A stretch of DNA of 40,663 nt from Belliella alkalica (lineage in GTDB: Bacteria > Bacteroidota > Bacteroidia > Cytophagales > Cyclobacteriaceae): the NCBI RefSeq assembly GCF_022549785.1, contig NZ_JAKZGO010000008.1, positions 307-40,969 of the forward strand, given 5' to 3'. The notes under the pieces were generated by a model. It saw only the letters and a list, made by a program, of their open reading frames with translations. It did not search any database and had not been told where the DNA came from. Position numbers and translations under genes: made by a program. Below, piece after piece: positions 27,081 to 36,240 of this stretch (position 1 is the stretch's first letter; every line of letters starts with the position of its first letter).

Positions 27081-27157
27081 GTATCAAAAGATTTTATCTT
27101 TTCAGAACCTATTCTACACAATTAAACTGAAAAACCCCACAAAAGATTGAAAAGATG

Positions 27158-27931
27158 TCATAAATTATTTGCCTTTTTTATATAAAGCTCCAAAGCGCCT
27201 GTCATACTTGGTGCGTTAGGCATGGGAGCTTCTATATCCAGAAGAAGGTTTTCTTCTCTTACTGCCTCTGCTGTAGTCGGTCCAAATGCTGCTATCCTTG
27301 TATTATTCTGCTTAAAATCCGGGAAATTTGTCATCAAAGATTTGATTCCAGAAGGGCTAAAAAAAGCAAGGACATCATACTTGATATCTCTCAAGTCTGA
27401 TAAATCTGCCGCAACGGTATGGTATATAATTGCTTCAGTAAACTCTATGTTACTTTTGGACATGTAAGTAGGGATTTCATCCTTTCTGATATCCGAACAT
27501 GGGAAAAGGTATTTTTCAGATTTATGCTTTTTGAAATAATCAAACAAATCTGAAGCAGTTTTCTGACCGACAAATAATTTTCTTTTCCTAATTACAATAT
27601 ATTTCTGAAGATAATGGGCCGTTTGGTCTGAGATACAAAAATATTTCATGTCAGCTGGCATTTCTATTTTCATCTCTTTGCAGATTGTAAAGAAATGGTC
27701 TATAGCATTTCTGCTGGTGAAGATGATTGCAGTATGTTTGAGTATATCAATTTTCTGCTTCCTAAAATCTTTTATAGAAACTGGCTCAACCTGAATGAAT
27801 GGCCTGAAATCAATTTTTAGATTATATTTTTCCGCCAACTGAAAATAAGGAGACTTATCATCGCTAGGTTTAGGTTGTGAAACTAATATGCTTTTAACTG
27901 GGTGGAATCTGTCTTTAGTAGATTTACTCAT
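27158..27931 (-). CDS. hemD: Uroporphyrinogen-III synthase
   Basis: 257 residues; cyclises hydroxymethylbilane to uroporphyrinogen III in haem and sirohaem synthesis. The two-lobed HemD fold is suggested by the conserved points AIIFTSRNAIDHFF (residues ~68-81), the mid-protein turn around FPCSDIRKDEIP, and LAFFSPSGIKSLM plus RIAAFGPTTAEAV in the C-terminal lobe. The family is poorly conserved in sequence, which lowers certainty slightly. It lies 77 bp upstream of porP and 42 bp downstream of the DUF4271 gene; linkage of hemD with these genes is common in Bacteroidota. Confidence 0.93.
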   Translation of the reverse strand: MSKSTKDRFHPVKSILVSQPKPSDDKSPYFQLAEKYNLKIDFRPFIQVEPVSIKDFRKQKIDILKHTAIIFTSRNAIDHFFTICKEMKIEMPADMKYFCISDQTAHYLQKYIVIRKRKLFVGQKTASDLFDYFKKHKSEKYLFPCSDIRKDEIPTYMSKSNIEFTEAIIYHTVAADLSDLRDIKYDVLAFFSPSGIKSLMTNFPDFKQNNTRIAAFGPTTAEAVREENLLLDIEAPMPNAPSMTGALELYIKKANNL

Positions 27932-27973
27932 AGTGTATCGCTTATTCTTATTTAAACCTTCTTTTGAAATTAG

Positions 27974-29092
27974 CTAACCCATGATAAGTTTTGAAATTAT
28001 CAGAAAGGGCACTAATTCCGCGGTGCAAATGTAAGCAAATAAATGGTAATTATTAAAAGCTACGCGATTCATCATAATAAACATCAAAAGTCCTATACAA
28101 ATCAGATAAATCCAGAACACCAACAAACTTGATATTTTAACAACAATAGCTAAATCCTCTGGGCTATTGAGTACAAAATAAGATATCACCAGCGAAAACA
28201 ACAACGCCAATACAGAAACGACTCTCAATAAATAGAAAAAATGTGAAAATTCGTTTTTACCAAGTTCATAGATAATTGACATGAACTTTATGAATAAAAA
28301 CTTAATCATAGTCAATCCAAACAAAATCAAGGTTGCAAAAAGCCAGTACAAAAACAGCTCGTTAATACTTCCTTCAACGAATCTGCTAAAATATTCAAAC
28401 CCGACTTCTCTAACTCCTACCATGGCAATCAATGCTAACAACATATTCACGATTATAATATAGAATATAATATCCAACGAAAAAAATTTCTGCAATGAAT
28501 TGGACTCTGAAAAATCTTCCGCATTAAATATCCCTTGAGGATTGACAATATAATTCAATACCAAAGGATAAAACATTTTATAGATTGCAATTAAAAATAG
28601 AATAGCAATCAAAGAAAGAAAGTAAAAATCATTAAAGTTATCAACCCTTCTTTCTTCAAAATTTTGCGCCAATTCCTCTCGTGCCAATTCTTGAGGAGTT
28701 GGCTTATCGAAATACCCTTTTTTTATAGATACATCTGAAGTTCTTATCCCCTTTTTCAAGACTGAAAAATCAATTTCCGAGACTTCTTTCAGTTTGAATT
28801 TTGCTTCAAGTGCATCACGTGAGATTCTAAAAATAGTATCATTTGATGTATTGAACCACAAAACCTGTCCTACAAATAACGTAGCGCCAGATGGGATTTT
28901 TACCAAAAATTCAGAATTCGGAAATGTCCTAATATCAAGGGATGCCTGTACAATCTCAGATGATTGAAACCATCCAGATTGCACTACATATTCTAGTTTT
29001 GAATCATAATTCTCAATTACTTGGCCTATCAATTGAAATTGAAACGCTGAAAAATAAATTACAATCAAAATGATCTTCTTAATTCTATTCAT
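27974..29092 (-). CDS. DUF4271 family membrane protein
   Basis: 372 residues from ATG 29092 (MNRIKKIIL). A signal peptide (~1-24, ending LIGQ) is followed by a periplasmic region (~25-145) and then seven or so membrane helices in the C-terminal half (for example FYFLSLIAILFLIAIYKMFY and LFLYWLFATLILFGLTMI). The family's role is unknown. It starts five bases after the stop of the Omp85 gene and precedes hemD, so it is part of the same transcript. Confidence 0.85.
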   Translation of the reverse strand: MNRIKKIILIVIYFSAFQFQLIGQVIENYDSKLEYVVQSGWFQSSEIVQASLDIRTFPNSEFLVKIPSGATLFVGQVLWFNTSNDTIFRISRDALEAKFKLKEVSEIDFSVLKKGIRTSDVSIKKGYFDKPTPQELAREELAQNFEERRVDNFNDFYFLSLIAILFLIAIYKMFYPLVLNYIVNPQGIFNAEDFSESNSLQKFFSLDIIFYIIIVNMLLALIAMVGVREVGFEYFSRFVEGSINELFLYWLFATLILFGLTMIKFLFIKFMSIIYELGKNEFSHFFYLLRVVSVLALLFSLVISYFVLNSPEDLAIVVKISSLLVFWIYLICIGLLMFIMMNRVAFNNYHLFAYICTAELVPFLIISKLIMG

Positions 29093-29096
29093 AAAA

Positions 29097-30821
29097 TTAA
29101 AATCTTCCTGTATAACCAAAATGAATCTTGGAGAGATTTAGCGCAAATTCTTGGCCATTGGAACTTCCAAGTGCATAGATAAAATTGAAAATCCCACTAT
29201 TGGTTTCCAAACTAAATCCCAACCCTGTGGAAAACGTGTAGTCTGTATTCAATCTTTGAACGCTATTCTCCAATCGACCTGCATCTGCAAAAATCATAAA
29301 ATAAGAATATGTATCAAAGTAGAATCTTGGCTCGAATGTAAAATATGCGTAATTATTGGCAAAAAAGAAATTTTCATTGAACCCCCTGATAGTCCTCAAA
29401 CCTCCCAACCTGTACAAGTCATTTCCTAATAAGTTGTCATTTACGAGCATTCCTCCTGCCAGTTTGGCCATCAAACCCCAATTTGAGTTAAAGTAAAAAT
29501 GCTTTACAGCTTCACCTTTTATGTAGTATTGGATTGTTTTCATATCAATCCCTTCATAAACTGCATCTGGAAGGCCTGTGTTTCTTAATATTTCTTTATT
29601 CCCAATCGCAAATTCCAATTGCCCATAAAATCCCCTTCTAGGAAGTAACATGTCATCCAATCTAAACAACTCATATTCAATTCCGTAATTGTTATATCTA
29701 AAATCAGCAAATTCCGGCAAAGTTTGAGTCTCTTGTAAACTCGCTGTAGCCAGCAAATCCCCTGCTTGCCTACTTCCAAAAAACCTGATGTAACTATCCG
29801 CCTTGAATCTATACCCAAAATCCAACCTGAAATCCCTATTCAGAAATGTGGTATCTTCCTTCAAAAGCGAAAATGTAGCTCCTATATCTATCATAGAACC
29901 CAAAACCATCGGTTCAATTGCTTCGACTTTCAGATTTTGGGAATATTGACTGAGACGCTGCCAATTTAGCCTATAATTCCTGCCCTTTCCACCCACATTA
30001 TATAAACCTAGGTCGAATTGTCCAGTTACCAACAGTTTGTTTTCCTCAATTTCATTTGGCAAAAAGCCAATAATCCCGTCCAAGGTGTTTATTTTCCTGT
30101 CATTAATAGGTAAATACAATGTTGCTTCTTCATTTTGAAAACTGATTTGTGGTTCACCTGACCACCTGAGATATGGCAAGTTTTTGATTTGTCTGATTGC
30201 TTGTTCTACTTTCTTTTGAGAAAATGCATCTCCTGGCATGATTTGAAGATATTTTGCCAAAAACATCCTTTTCGTTTTTGAGTTTCCAGAAATCCTCAAA
30301 GTGTCAAAAGAAATAAATGGACCTAGATTTATATTTAGAGCACCAGAAAAACCATCTTCAGTTCTTTCCAAGCTATCTAGCTTGATGGTCGCAAAAGGGA
30401 AGCCCTCATTTTCAGACTGAATCAAAACCTTTTCAAATAGGTCTGCTACTTGATTATATTGGAAAGGCTTTTTTCGAAATCTGAACTGATCAAATCCAGA
30501 ATTCAGCAACAAAACAGGATCAACATTTCCCGATCTCAACTCAACCCAATTAAATTTGATTCCAGTGGCAATAGCCAAAAAAAGTGTATCCTCCCTAATT
30601 TCCCTTTTAAACTCGGTGGCTGCCAAAAACCCTGATGCATACAATTCATTAAAAATACTCCTGATCTTGTTTGATCTTTCAATCGAGTCTAGGAAAGTCA
30701 GCGTCTCAGACTTATCCACACCTCCGAAGATTTCATAATACAGATGTTTCTCCACTTGCCCTATTGCAAAGCGGGAGGCAAAACAAATGAAAAGAGCGAT
30801 TATGAATATTGATTTTTTCAA
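29097..30821 (-). CDS. Omp85/BamA-TamA family outer membrane protein, TTG start
   Basis: 574 residues if it starts at TTG 30821 (the TTG before KKSIFIIALF), which gives a clean signal peptide ending near FAIGQ. The frame is closed by a TGA at about 30884 and contains no in-frame ATG before the signal peptide, so TTG (30821 or 30878) must be used. A POTRA-like segment (ISFDTLRISGNSKTKRMFLA) precedes a C-terminal barrel with the Omp85 lid-loop motif LGGLRTIRGFNENFF and a terminal GYTGRF. It is too short to be BamA with five POTRA domains, so a TamA-like or unknown outer membrane insertion role is more likely. Confidence 0.86.
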   Translation of the reverse strand: MKKSIFIIALFICFASRFAIGQVEKHLYYEIFGGVDKSETLTFLDSIERSNKIRSIFNELYASGFLAATEFKREIREDTLFLAIATGIKFNWVELRSGNVDPVLLLNSGFDQFRFRKKPFQYNQVADLFEKVLIQSENEGFPFATIKLDSLERTEDGFSGALNINLGPFISFDTLRISGNSKTKRMFLAKYLQIMPGDAFSQKKVEQAIRQIKNLPYLRWSGEPQISFQNEEATLYLPINDRKINTLDGIIGFLPNEIEENKLLVTGQFDLGLYNVGGKGRNYRLNWQRLSQYSQNLKVEAIEPMVLGSMIDIGATFSLLKEDTTFLNRDFRLDFGYRFKADSYIRFFGSRQAGDLLATASLQETQTLPEFADFRYNNYGIEYELFRLDDMLLPRRGFYGQLEFAIGNKEILRNTGLPDAVYEGIDMKTIQYYIKGEAVKHFYFNSNWGLMAKLAGGMLVNDNLLGNDLYRLGGLRTIRGFNENFFFANNYAYFTFEPRFYFDTYSYFMIFADAGRLENSVQRLNTDYTFSTGLGFSLETNSGIFNFIYALGSSNGQEFALNLSKIHFGYTGRF

Positions 30822-30975
30822 TGATAGTATGAAATATGTATCAGGTCTTTGGCTGAATTTTCTTTGGACAAAGAGCAATGATCATTTGATACGAGTGCAA
30901 AATTTGGGTTAAAAATAAGCTAGATTTTGATACTTCTTTGCATCCGCTCTATCTTTATGTCCTAAACTATCAGAT

Positions 30976-32100
30976 TTGGCCGGTATATACATCCACATTC
31001 CATTTTGCAAGCAAGCGTGTCATTATTGTGACTTCCATTTCTCGACCAATCTTGATATGGCTGAAGCTATGGTGAGCATGATTTGTAAAGAATTAGTCCA
31101 AAGAAAAGAATATCTTCCAAAAGACTCGACAATCAATACTGTCTATTTTGGAGGTGGAACACCTTCTTTACTAAACACCTCTCAGCTTGAACGAATTTTG
31201 GAATCTGTTTACCAAAATTATTCCGTCGACCTTGAAGAGCTCACGATAGAAACTAATCCGGACGATTTGAAAAAGGAGAAATTGGGAAACCTTAAAAGTC
31301 TAGGATTTGACAGACTGAGTATTGGCATTCAGAGCTTCAATCCTGAAATTCTCAAATTTTACAATCGTGCACATACTTCCGAAGAATCTTACTCGGCGAT
31401 AGATTTGGCAAAAAGTTCAGGATTCGAAAAACTATCCATAGATCTCATCTATGGATTCCCGCATCAGGATCATTCGATCTGGAAAAAAGACCTTGCTATT
31501 GCTATCAGCCAAGATCCTGGGCACATCAGTAGTTATTGTCTTACTGTAGAGCCCAAAACCGCATTGGGAAACTGGGCGAAAAAAGGAAGCTTCACTCCCG
31601 CTTCCGAAGATTTTTCAGCCGAACAGTTCGAAATGCTCCAAGATTCTATGGAAAAAGCCAATTACATACAATATGAAATTTCGAATTTTGGGAAAACCAA
31701 TCAATTTGCTGTGCATAACACCAATTATTGGAAAGGTATTCCATATTTGGGAATCGGTCCAAGTGCCCATTCTTTCGACGGAAAAGAACGTGGATCGAAT
31801 TTGGCAAACAATGCGAAATACATCAAAAACTTATCGGATGGAATAAATTCATTTGACATCGAGCCTATGTCTGATGAAGATTTGATAAATGAGTACATTT
31901 TGACATCACTCCGTACAATCTGGGGCACGGATATTGGCTTTGTAAACTCAAAACTCAAAATGGATTTTGTTTTGCAAAAAAAGAGAATGTTGAAACAATT
32001 AGAAGATGAAAAGTTGATAGCAATTCAGAACGACCACATTCTGTTAAGTAAGAAAGGAAAGCTTTTGGCAGATAGTATTGCGGCTTCACTTTTTATCTGA
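30976..32100 (+). CDS. hemW: Radical SAM haem chaperone HemW (HemN-like), TTG start
   Basis: 374 residues. Starts at TTG 30976; the product then begins MAGIYIHIPFCKQACHYCDF exactly as the family does, and the first in-frame ATG lies beyond the Fe-S motif. The cluster cysteines C11, C15 and C18 are CKQACHYC with the family's extra aromatic/Asp. Further family points are TVYFGGGTPSLL, DRLSIGIQSFN, IDLIYGFPHQ and SYCLTVEPKTALG. HemW delivers haem in some bacteria; it lacks the extra residues of coproporphyrinogen III dehydrogenase HemN. It stands divergent to the Omp85 operon and 26 bp ahead of the DUF721 gene. Confidence 0.93.
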   Translation: MAGIYIHIPFCKQACHYCDFHFSTNLDMAEAMVSMICKELVQRKEYLPKDSTINTVYFGGGTPSLLNTSQLERILESVYQNYSVDLEELTIETNPDDLKKEKLGNLKSLGFDRLSIGIQSFNPEILKFYNRAHTSEESYSAIDLAKSSGFEKLSIDLIYGFPHQDHSIWKKDLAIAISQDPGHISSYCLTVEPKTALGNWAKKGSFTPASEDFSAEQFEMLQDSMEKANYIQYEISNFGKTNQFAVHNTNYWKGIPYLGIGPSAHSFDGKERGSNLANNAKYIKNLSDGINSFDIEPMSDEDLINEYILTSLRTIWGTDIGFVNSKLKMDFVLQKKRMLKQLEDEKLIAIQNDHILLSKKGKLLADSIAASLFI

Positions 32101-32110
32101 TAAATTAGCT

Positions 32111-32118
32111 TACTTTTG
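32111..32118 (+). promoter_or_regulatory. Possible -7 promoter box before the DUF721 gene
   Basis: TACTTTTG matches the Bacteroidota consensus TAnnTTTG and lies nine bases before the ATG at 32127. No -33 TTG is seen at the expected spacing, so this may be chance. Confidence 0.25.
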
Positions 32119-32126
32119 AAATTGAA

Positions 32127-32441
32127 ATGGAGAAGTACAGAGATCACTCAAACAGGAAAAAAGAAGTTGCACCACTTCAAGAAGCTTTCGATGAATTGCT
32201 CAAAGCTTATAGGCTAAAGGATAAATTTGACGAAAGACTTCTGGTACAATCATGGCCTGAAATGATGGGAAATACTGTAGCGAGCAGGACTACCTCAGTT
32301 TATATCAAGGACAAAAAACTTTTTGTAAAAGTCACCTCAGGTGCAATCAAAAAAGAAATGTCAATGAATCGTACCAAAGTGTTGGAGATTGTAGAACAAA
32401 AATTTGGGAAAGGGATTATTACTGAGATTGTGTTTTTGTAA
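32127..32441 (+). CDS. DUF721 (DciA-like) protein
   Basis: 104 residues with the DUF721 core: an N-terminal PLQEAFDELLKAYRLKDKFDE helix, the conserved SWPEMMGNTVASRTTSVYIKD segment and the strand LFVKVTSGAIKKEMSMNR. DciA proteins of this family load the replicative helicase DnaB, but short Bacteroidota members have not all been tested. It follows hemW by 26 bp. Its last 23 bases overlap the 3' end of a truncated gene on the opposite strand. Confidence 0.88.
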   Translation: MEKYRDHSNRKKEVAPLQEAFDELLKAYRLKDKFDERLLVQSWPEMMGNTVASRTTSVYIKDKKLFVKVTSGAIKKEMSMNRTKVLEIVEQKFGKGIITEIVFL

Positions 32442-32811
32442 GTTCATAGTATTTTTTTTCAAATTCACAATCAGTAACGCACTGAAGATTTTCGTTAGAT
32501 ACTGTTTGATTTATAAAATGATAGTATGAAGTAAAGAATCTTGACCCATCGTTGATATCTGTAGTGATCTCTTTTCCCTCTTCATTATGATGAAAATTAC
32601 GCATATGACCAGAGACAATGAAATTGTGATATTTATGCAAAGTCCCTTCCCTTTCGAGAATAGTATCTTTTTTAGCAAAAAAAGGTTGAAAAAGTTGGCG
32701 ACAGTATGCTTGGTCACTTTCGGGGATTTCTATTAATACCCTGACATAATTAAAGAAAGTTTCGAAGAGGTGATTGATCTTATCAGCGTCGTTTATGATA
32801 TAATTATCCAT
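32419..32811 (-). pseudogene. Truncated Crp/Fnr-like regulator (cyclic-nucleotide-binding domain only)
   Basis: 130 residues that read like the N-terminal two-thirds of a Bacteroidota Crp/Fnr-family regulator: a helix with CRQLFQPFFAKKDTILEREG, then HKYHNFIVSGHMRNFHHNEEGKE (the usual strand-turn of the cNMP-like domain) and SRFFTSYYHFINQTVSNENLQ. The frame then ends after about 20 unrelated-looking residues, before the helical linker and DNA-binding domain. It may be a decayed gene whose 3' part was lost at the junction with the DUF721 gene, or a stand-alone ligand-binding protein. The former seems likelier. Confidence 0.6.
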
Positions 32812-32942
32812 CTAGTGGGTGCTCTTTTCTAAATTAAAACCTTCGCTAAATTGCTTTTTCTTTTGATTAGATGTTTTTGATTTACGCAAAATAAGGGATT
32901 TGACGTATATGAAAAGTAGCCTATTTCCCTTTCCAATAAAGA

Positions 32943-32967
32943 AAAGCACTCCCGTAGGAAATGCTTT
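32943..32967 (-). terminator. Terminator of the DUF4197 gene
   Basis: On the minus strand AAAGCATTTCC and GGGAGTGCTTT form an 11-bp stem with two G-U pairs and a 3-base loop, about 26 bases after the DUF4197 stop codon, followed by T-rich TCTTTATT. Confidence 0.65.
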
Positions 32968-32993
32968 CCGTTATATTGTGGACATACCTTAAT

Positions 32994-33710
32994 TTAATCC
33001 TGTGCCCCAAAAACTCTTCTCATCAATGCGGAGGTTCTTGCCAATGGATCTTTTCGGATATTTTGTTCTTCTTCTGCGATCAATTTGAAAAGTCCGTCAA
33101 TTGCCCGATTGGTAACATAAGCATTAAGGTCTGGATCTATTTTTCTATTTGTAAGTGGTATGGCGTTATAGGTAGTGGCTATATCGCTATAAAACTTTGT
33201 AGCTTCGACCTCATTGAGTGATTCTTGTATCCTTGGCTGAAATAATTCTACGAGCTGCGTCTCGGTAGTCCTTCTCAAAAACTGAGTAGCTGCATCGGGT
33301 TCTCCTTTGAGGATGTTGAATGCATCTTGGATTGTAAGTTGTCTTATGGCACTGATAAATATTGGTTTCGCCTCGACCGCTGCTTTTTCGGCACCTCTAT
33401 TGATTGCCAACAAAGCCCTGTCCACTTCAGATCCTAAACCAATCTGTCTAAGGGTAGATTCTACCCTGCGTGCATCTTCGGGAAGGAGAATTTTAATCAT
33501 TTCATTCTTAAAAAAACCATCAGTAACAGACGCTTTATCGGCCCCTTTGCTGATTCCTTGTACCAAAGCTTCCTTCAAACCACTTGAAACTTCAGCTTGT
33601 GTCAGTGGTCCTTGACCACCTGCAGACTCAAGAAATCTATTGATATCTGCCGCAGTACAAGAGGCCAATACTAAAACTAAGAAAATTGAAAAACTAAATA
33701 ATCTACTCAT
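32994..33710 (-). CDS. DUF4197 lipoprotein
   Basis: 238 residues with a lipoprotein signal (FSIFLVLVLASC, Cys at about 18) and a long helical DUF4197 domain. The segments SSGLKEALVQGISKGAD, VTDGFFKNEMIKILLPEDARR and RNTEA-type helices match the family, whose members are helical proteins of unknown function in the envelope of Gram-negative bacteria. It is transcribed divergently from the phosphatase gene at 33811, with about 100 bp between starts, and is probably monocistronic because a hairpin follows it. Confidence 0.88.
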   Translation of the reverse strand: MSRLFSFSIFLVLVLASCTAADINRFLESAGGQGPLTQAEVSSGLKEALVQGISKGADKASVTDGFFKNEMIKILLPEDARRVESTLRQIGLGSEVDRALLAINRGAEKAAVEAKPIFISAIRQLTIQDAFNILKGEPDAATQFLRRTTETQLVELFQPRIQESLNEVEATKFYSDIATTYNAIPLTNRKIDPDLNAYVTNRAIDGLFKLIAEEEQNIRKDPLARTSALMRRVFGAQD

Positions 33711-33810
33711 AATTAACTTTTAAAATTTTAACATTTATTTATACTTATTCAGGTAAGCGGTTTCATGAAAATTAAGTTAGTTTGTGTATTATTGTAGTCT
33801 TCTACACAAA

Positions 33811-35874
33811 ATGTTCAAGTTTCCAAACCTAAATATCGGCAAGATAAGTCTTTTGGTTGCCATTATGACTTGGCTATCCTTACTTTTTGTAGATATTACT
33901 AGGCTTTTTGGTAAACTAAATCAAATGGATTCTGGTACCGCTCCAGAAATATCCTACATTCTTGAGATACTTTTTTTTATAGTTGTATATATTTATTTTA
34001 ATTACTCCATAAATAATAGTAAAAAAAACAATTTTATTGACCTTATTTGGAGAGCTGCAACCACTGGAATAGTAGCTACCAGTATTTCAATATTTATATC
34101 AATTTTCTATTATTTTCTTGGAGAGAGCAGGTTGGCATCTGACCCCTTATTAAGGAATGTTTTCTACCATGTTGATTTTGGTTTTGCCACTGTATTTCTG
34201 GTGTCGTGTACTTTGCTGTGGAAGCATTTGATTCTTTATCAAAAAACCAAAAAAGTCGTTCAGCAATGGCAAGCATTTGAGATAGGACTCTTAGTAAGTA
34301 TGTTTTTTGTGTTTTTCAATCAAAATACTCTCGACTACAGTTTCCTATTTGGTCTTTCAGTTCTTGTAATATTTGGGGCTTCTCTCTCAATCAACTTAAA
34401 ATGGATACCATATTTGACTTTTAAAGAAAAGTGGAAATCCATTCTTTTCATGCTTTTAATCCAGTTTTCGGCTGCATATCTATTTATTCAAATCCTTACT
34501 TACAGTCAAGGAAACTCACTCTATATTAACTTGACTGACAACCTTTTTCTACTTTCTTTATTTGCTTTTGTTTTCATCTACGCTGTCTTCAGTTTTTTGG
34601 TTACACTATTTAACCTACCTACTTCTTCTGTTTTTGAACAAAAACTCGTCGAAGCGATCAACTTCCAAAGATTGAGCCAATCAATCAAGCCAGGAGAAAA
34701 TGAGAATCAAGTTTTGGACATATTAATGGACTCTTGTATGAGTGCTGCTTATGTAGATGCTGCATGGCTTGAAATAAAAACAAATGAAAATGACTGCAAG
34801 GTAATCCACCAACGATATGTCACAAACAGTGAGCGCAAGGATTTGCAAAACCTGATTAATTCCACCAGGCCATTTTCGGAATTTTCTTGGCAAGAAAAAA
34901 ATAATGACTCAAAAATTCTGTCTGGAAAAATTCAAGACCTCAAATACAAATCTGTAACGATCACGCCATTGGTCATCAACAAGGAGACGGTAGGGAGAGT
35001 TATCCTATTAAAAGAAGTCAAGGATGGGTTTAACAAAGAGATGATGAATATCATTTCGACTTTTGTAGGACAAGCATGTATTTCTGTAGAAAATTATAGA
35101 CTTTTGAATGAGGCGTTGAAAAACGAACGCTACAAAGAAGAGCTTCTAATTGCGCAACGTGTACAAAGGAGCCTGCTTCCATCCACATTACATCATGACG
35201 ATACATTCGAAATCCATGGATTTTCTGAAGCCGCAGATGAAGTAGGAGGAGATTATTATGAAACGCAAATACTCGGTAAAAATGAGTTTGCTGTGATAAT
35301 CGGGGACGTATCTGGAAAAGGCACTTCAGCAGCATTCAACATGTCTCAGATGAAAGGCATATTCCATAGTCTTGTTCAACTAAACCCTACTCCAAAAGAG
35401 TTCTTGATCAAGGCTAACAAAGCTCTTAGCCATTGTTTGGAAAAGAACCATTTTATTACGACGGCTTACTACATAATAAATACCAAAGAGCGAAAAATCA
35501 ACTACTCAAGAGCAGGCCATTGTCCTACTTTGTACTACAATGCCAAAGTAGAAGATTGCGAATACTTGAGTATCGATGGAATGGGCTTAGGGATTTTGAG
35601 GAATCAGCTTTATGAAAAGTATGTACATGAAAAAGAACTCTCTCTAAATAAAAATGATATTTTGGTTTTGTTTACTGATGGTATTGTAGAAGCCAAAAAT
35701 GAAAATTCTGAAGAATTTGGATACGAAAGACTTAAAAAAGTGCTTTGTAAGTTTCATTACTTGAGTGCTGCAGAAATCCAACAAAAAATCATTGATCAAG
35801 TTTATGAGTTTATAGGCTCTTCAACTCTTCCTGATGATGACTATTCACTTCTTGTAATCAAATTTATTAAATAA
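33811..35874 (+). CDS. Membrane GAF-PP2C (SpoIIE/RsbU-type) phosphatase
   Basis: 687 residues from ATG 33811 (a GTG at 33784 would add nine). About eight membrane helices (~12-264) form a sensor-like N-terminus, followed by a GAF-like domain (~290-435), a short coiled coil (NERYKEELLIAQRVQRSLLPS region, ~440-470) and a PP2C/SpoIIE domain (~480-687). Metal-binding residues look intact: the Asp in ADEVGGDYYE, GDVSGKGTSAAF, LFTDGIVEAKN and LPDDDYSLLVIK. Such enzymes dephosphorylate a STAS antagonist; the STAS gene is 30 bp downstream. The membrane domain suggests it senses an envelope or membrane signal. Confidence 0.94.
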   Translation: MFKFPNLNIGKISLLVAIMTWLSLLFVDITRLFGKLNQMDSGTAPEISYILEILFFIVVYIYFNYSINNSKKNNFIDLIWRAATTGIVATSISIFISIFYYFLGESRLASDPLLRNVFYHVDFGFATVFLVSCTLLWKHLILYQKTKKVVQQWQAFEIGLLVSMFFVFFNQNTLDYSFLFGLSVLVIFGASLSINLKWIPYLTFKEKWKSILFMLLIQFSAAYLFIQILTYSQGNSLYINLTDNLFLLSLFAFVFIYAVFSFLVTLFNLPTSSVFEQKLVEAINFQRLSQSIKPGENENQVLDILMDSCMSAAYVDAAWLEIKTNENDCKVIHQRYVTNSERKDLQNLINSTRPFSEFSWQEKNNDSKILSGKIQDLKYKSVTITPLVINKETVGRVILLKEVKDGFNKEMMNIISTFVGQACISVENYRLLNEALKNERYKEELLIAQRVQRSLLPSTLHHDDTFEIHGFSEAADEVGGDYYETQILGKNEFAVIIGDVSGKGTSAAFNMSQMKGIFHSLVQLNPTPKEFLIKANKALSHCLEKNHFITTAYYIINTKERKINYSRAGHCPTLYYNAKVEDCEYLSIDGMGLGILRNQLYEKYVHEKELSLNKNDILVLFTDGIVEAKNENSEEFGYERLKKVLCKFHYLSAAEIQQKIIDQVYEFIGSSTLPDDDYSLLVIKFIK

Positions 35875-35904
35875 CCCCTTGACAATAAAAGCGTATACAA
35901 TATC

Positions 35905-36240
35905 ATGCTAAAGATCGAAACTTCAAAAAACTCAAATTATACAACAATCAAACTGATTGGAGAAGTCGATGCAAGCAACTCCGTGGAGCTTGATGAAGCA
36001 ATAGTTGCCTTGGTAGAAACCGACACTAAAAACATCTTAGTAGATGGTTCCCAACTAGAATACATATCTTCAGCTGGTTTGGGTGTATTTATGTCATACA
36101 TTGAGGATTTTAATGAAAAAAAAATAGGCCTAGTGATCTTTGGACTCAATGAAAAAGTATTTCATGTATTTCAAATCTTGGGATTGGATCAGTTGATCAA
36201 TATCAAGTCTAGTAAAGAAGATGCAGTGATGGAGTTATGA
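35905..36240 (+). CDS. STAS-domain anti-anti-sigma-type protein
   Basis: 111 residues of a single STAS domain. The phosphorylatable serine is in the motif LEYISSAGLGVFMSYIEDF (S at ~52 or 53), followed by the hydrophobic strand and helix of the family (KKIGLVIFGLN, VFHVFQILGLDQLI). When unphosphorylated it should bind the kinase encoded next. The stop codon overlaps the next gene's ATG by four bases (ATGA), indicating coupled, stoichiometric production. Confidence 0.94.
   Translation: MLKIETSKNSNYTTIKLIGEVDASNSVELDEAIVALVETDTKNILVDGSQLEYISSAGLGVFMSYIEDFNEKKIGLVIFGLNEKVFHVFQILGLDQLINIKSSKEDAVMEL

Noticed and set aside
33765-33790. TTAGTTTG as promoter of the phosphatase gene
   Set aside because: One mismatch in the -7 box and no -33 TTG at a suitable distance.
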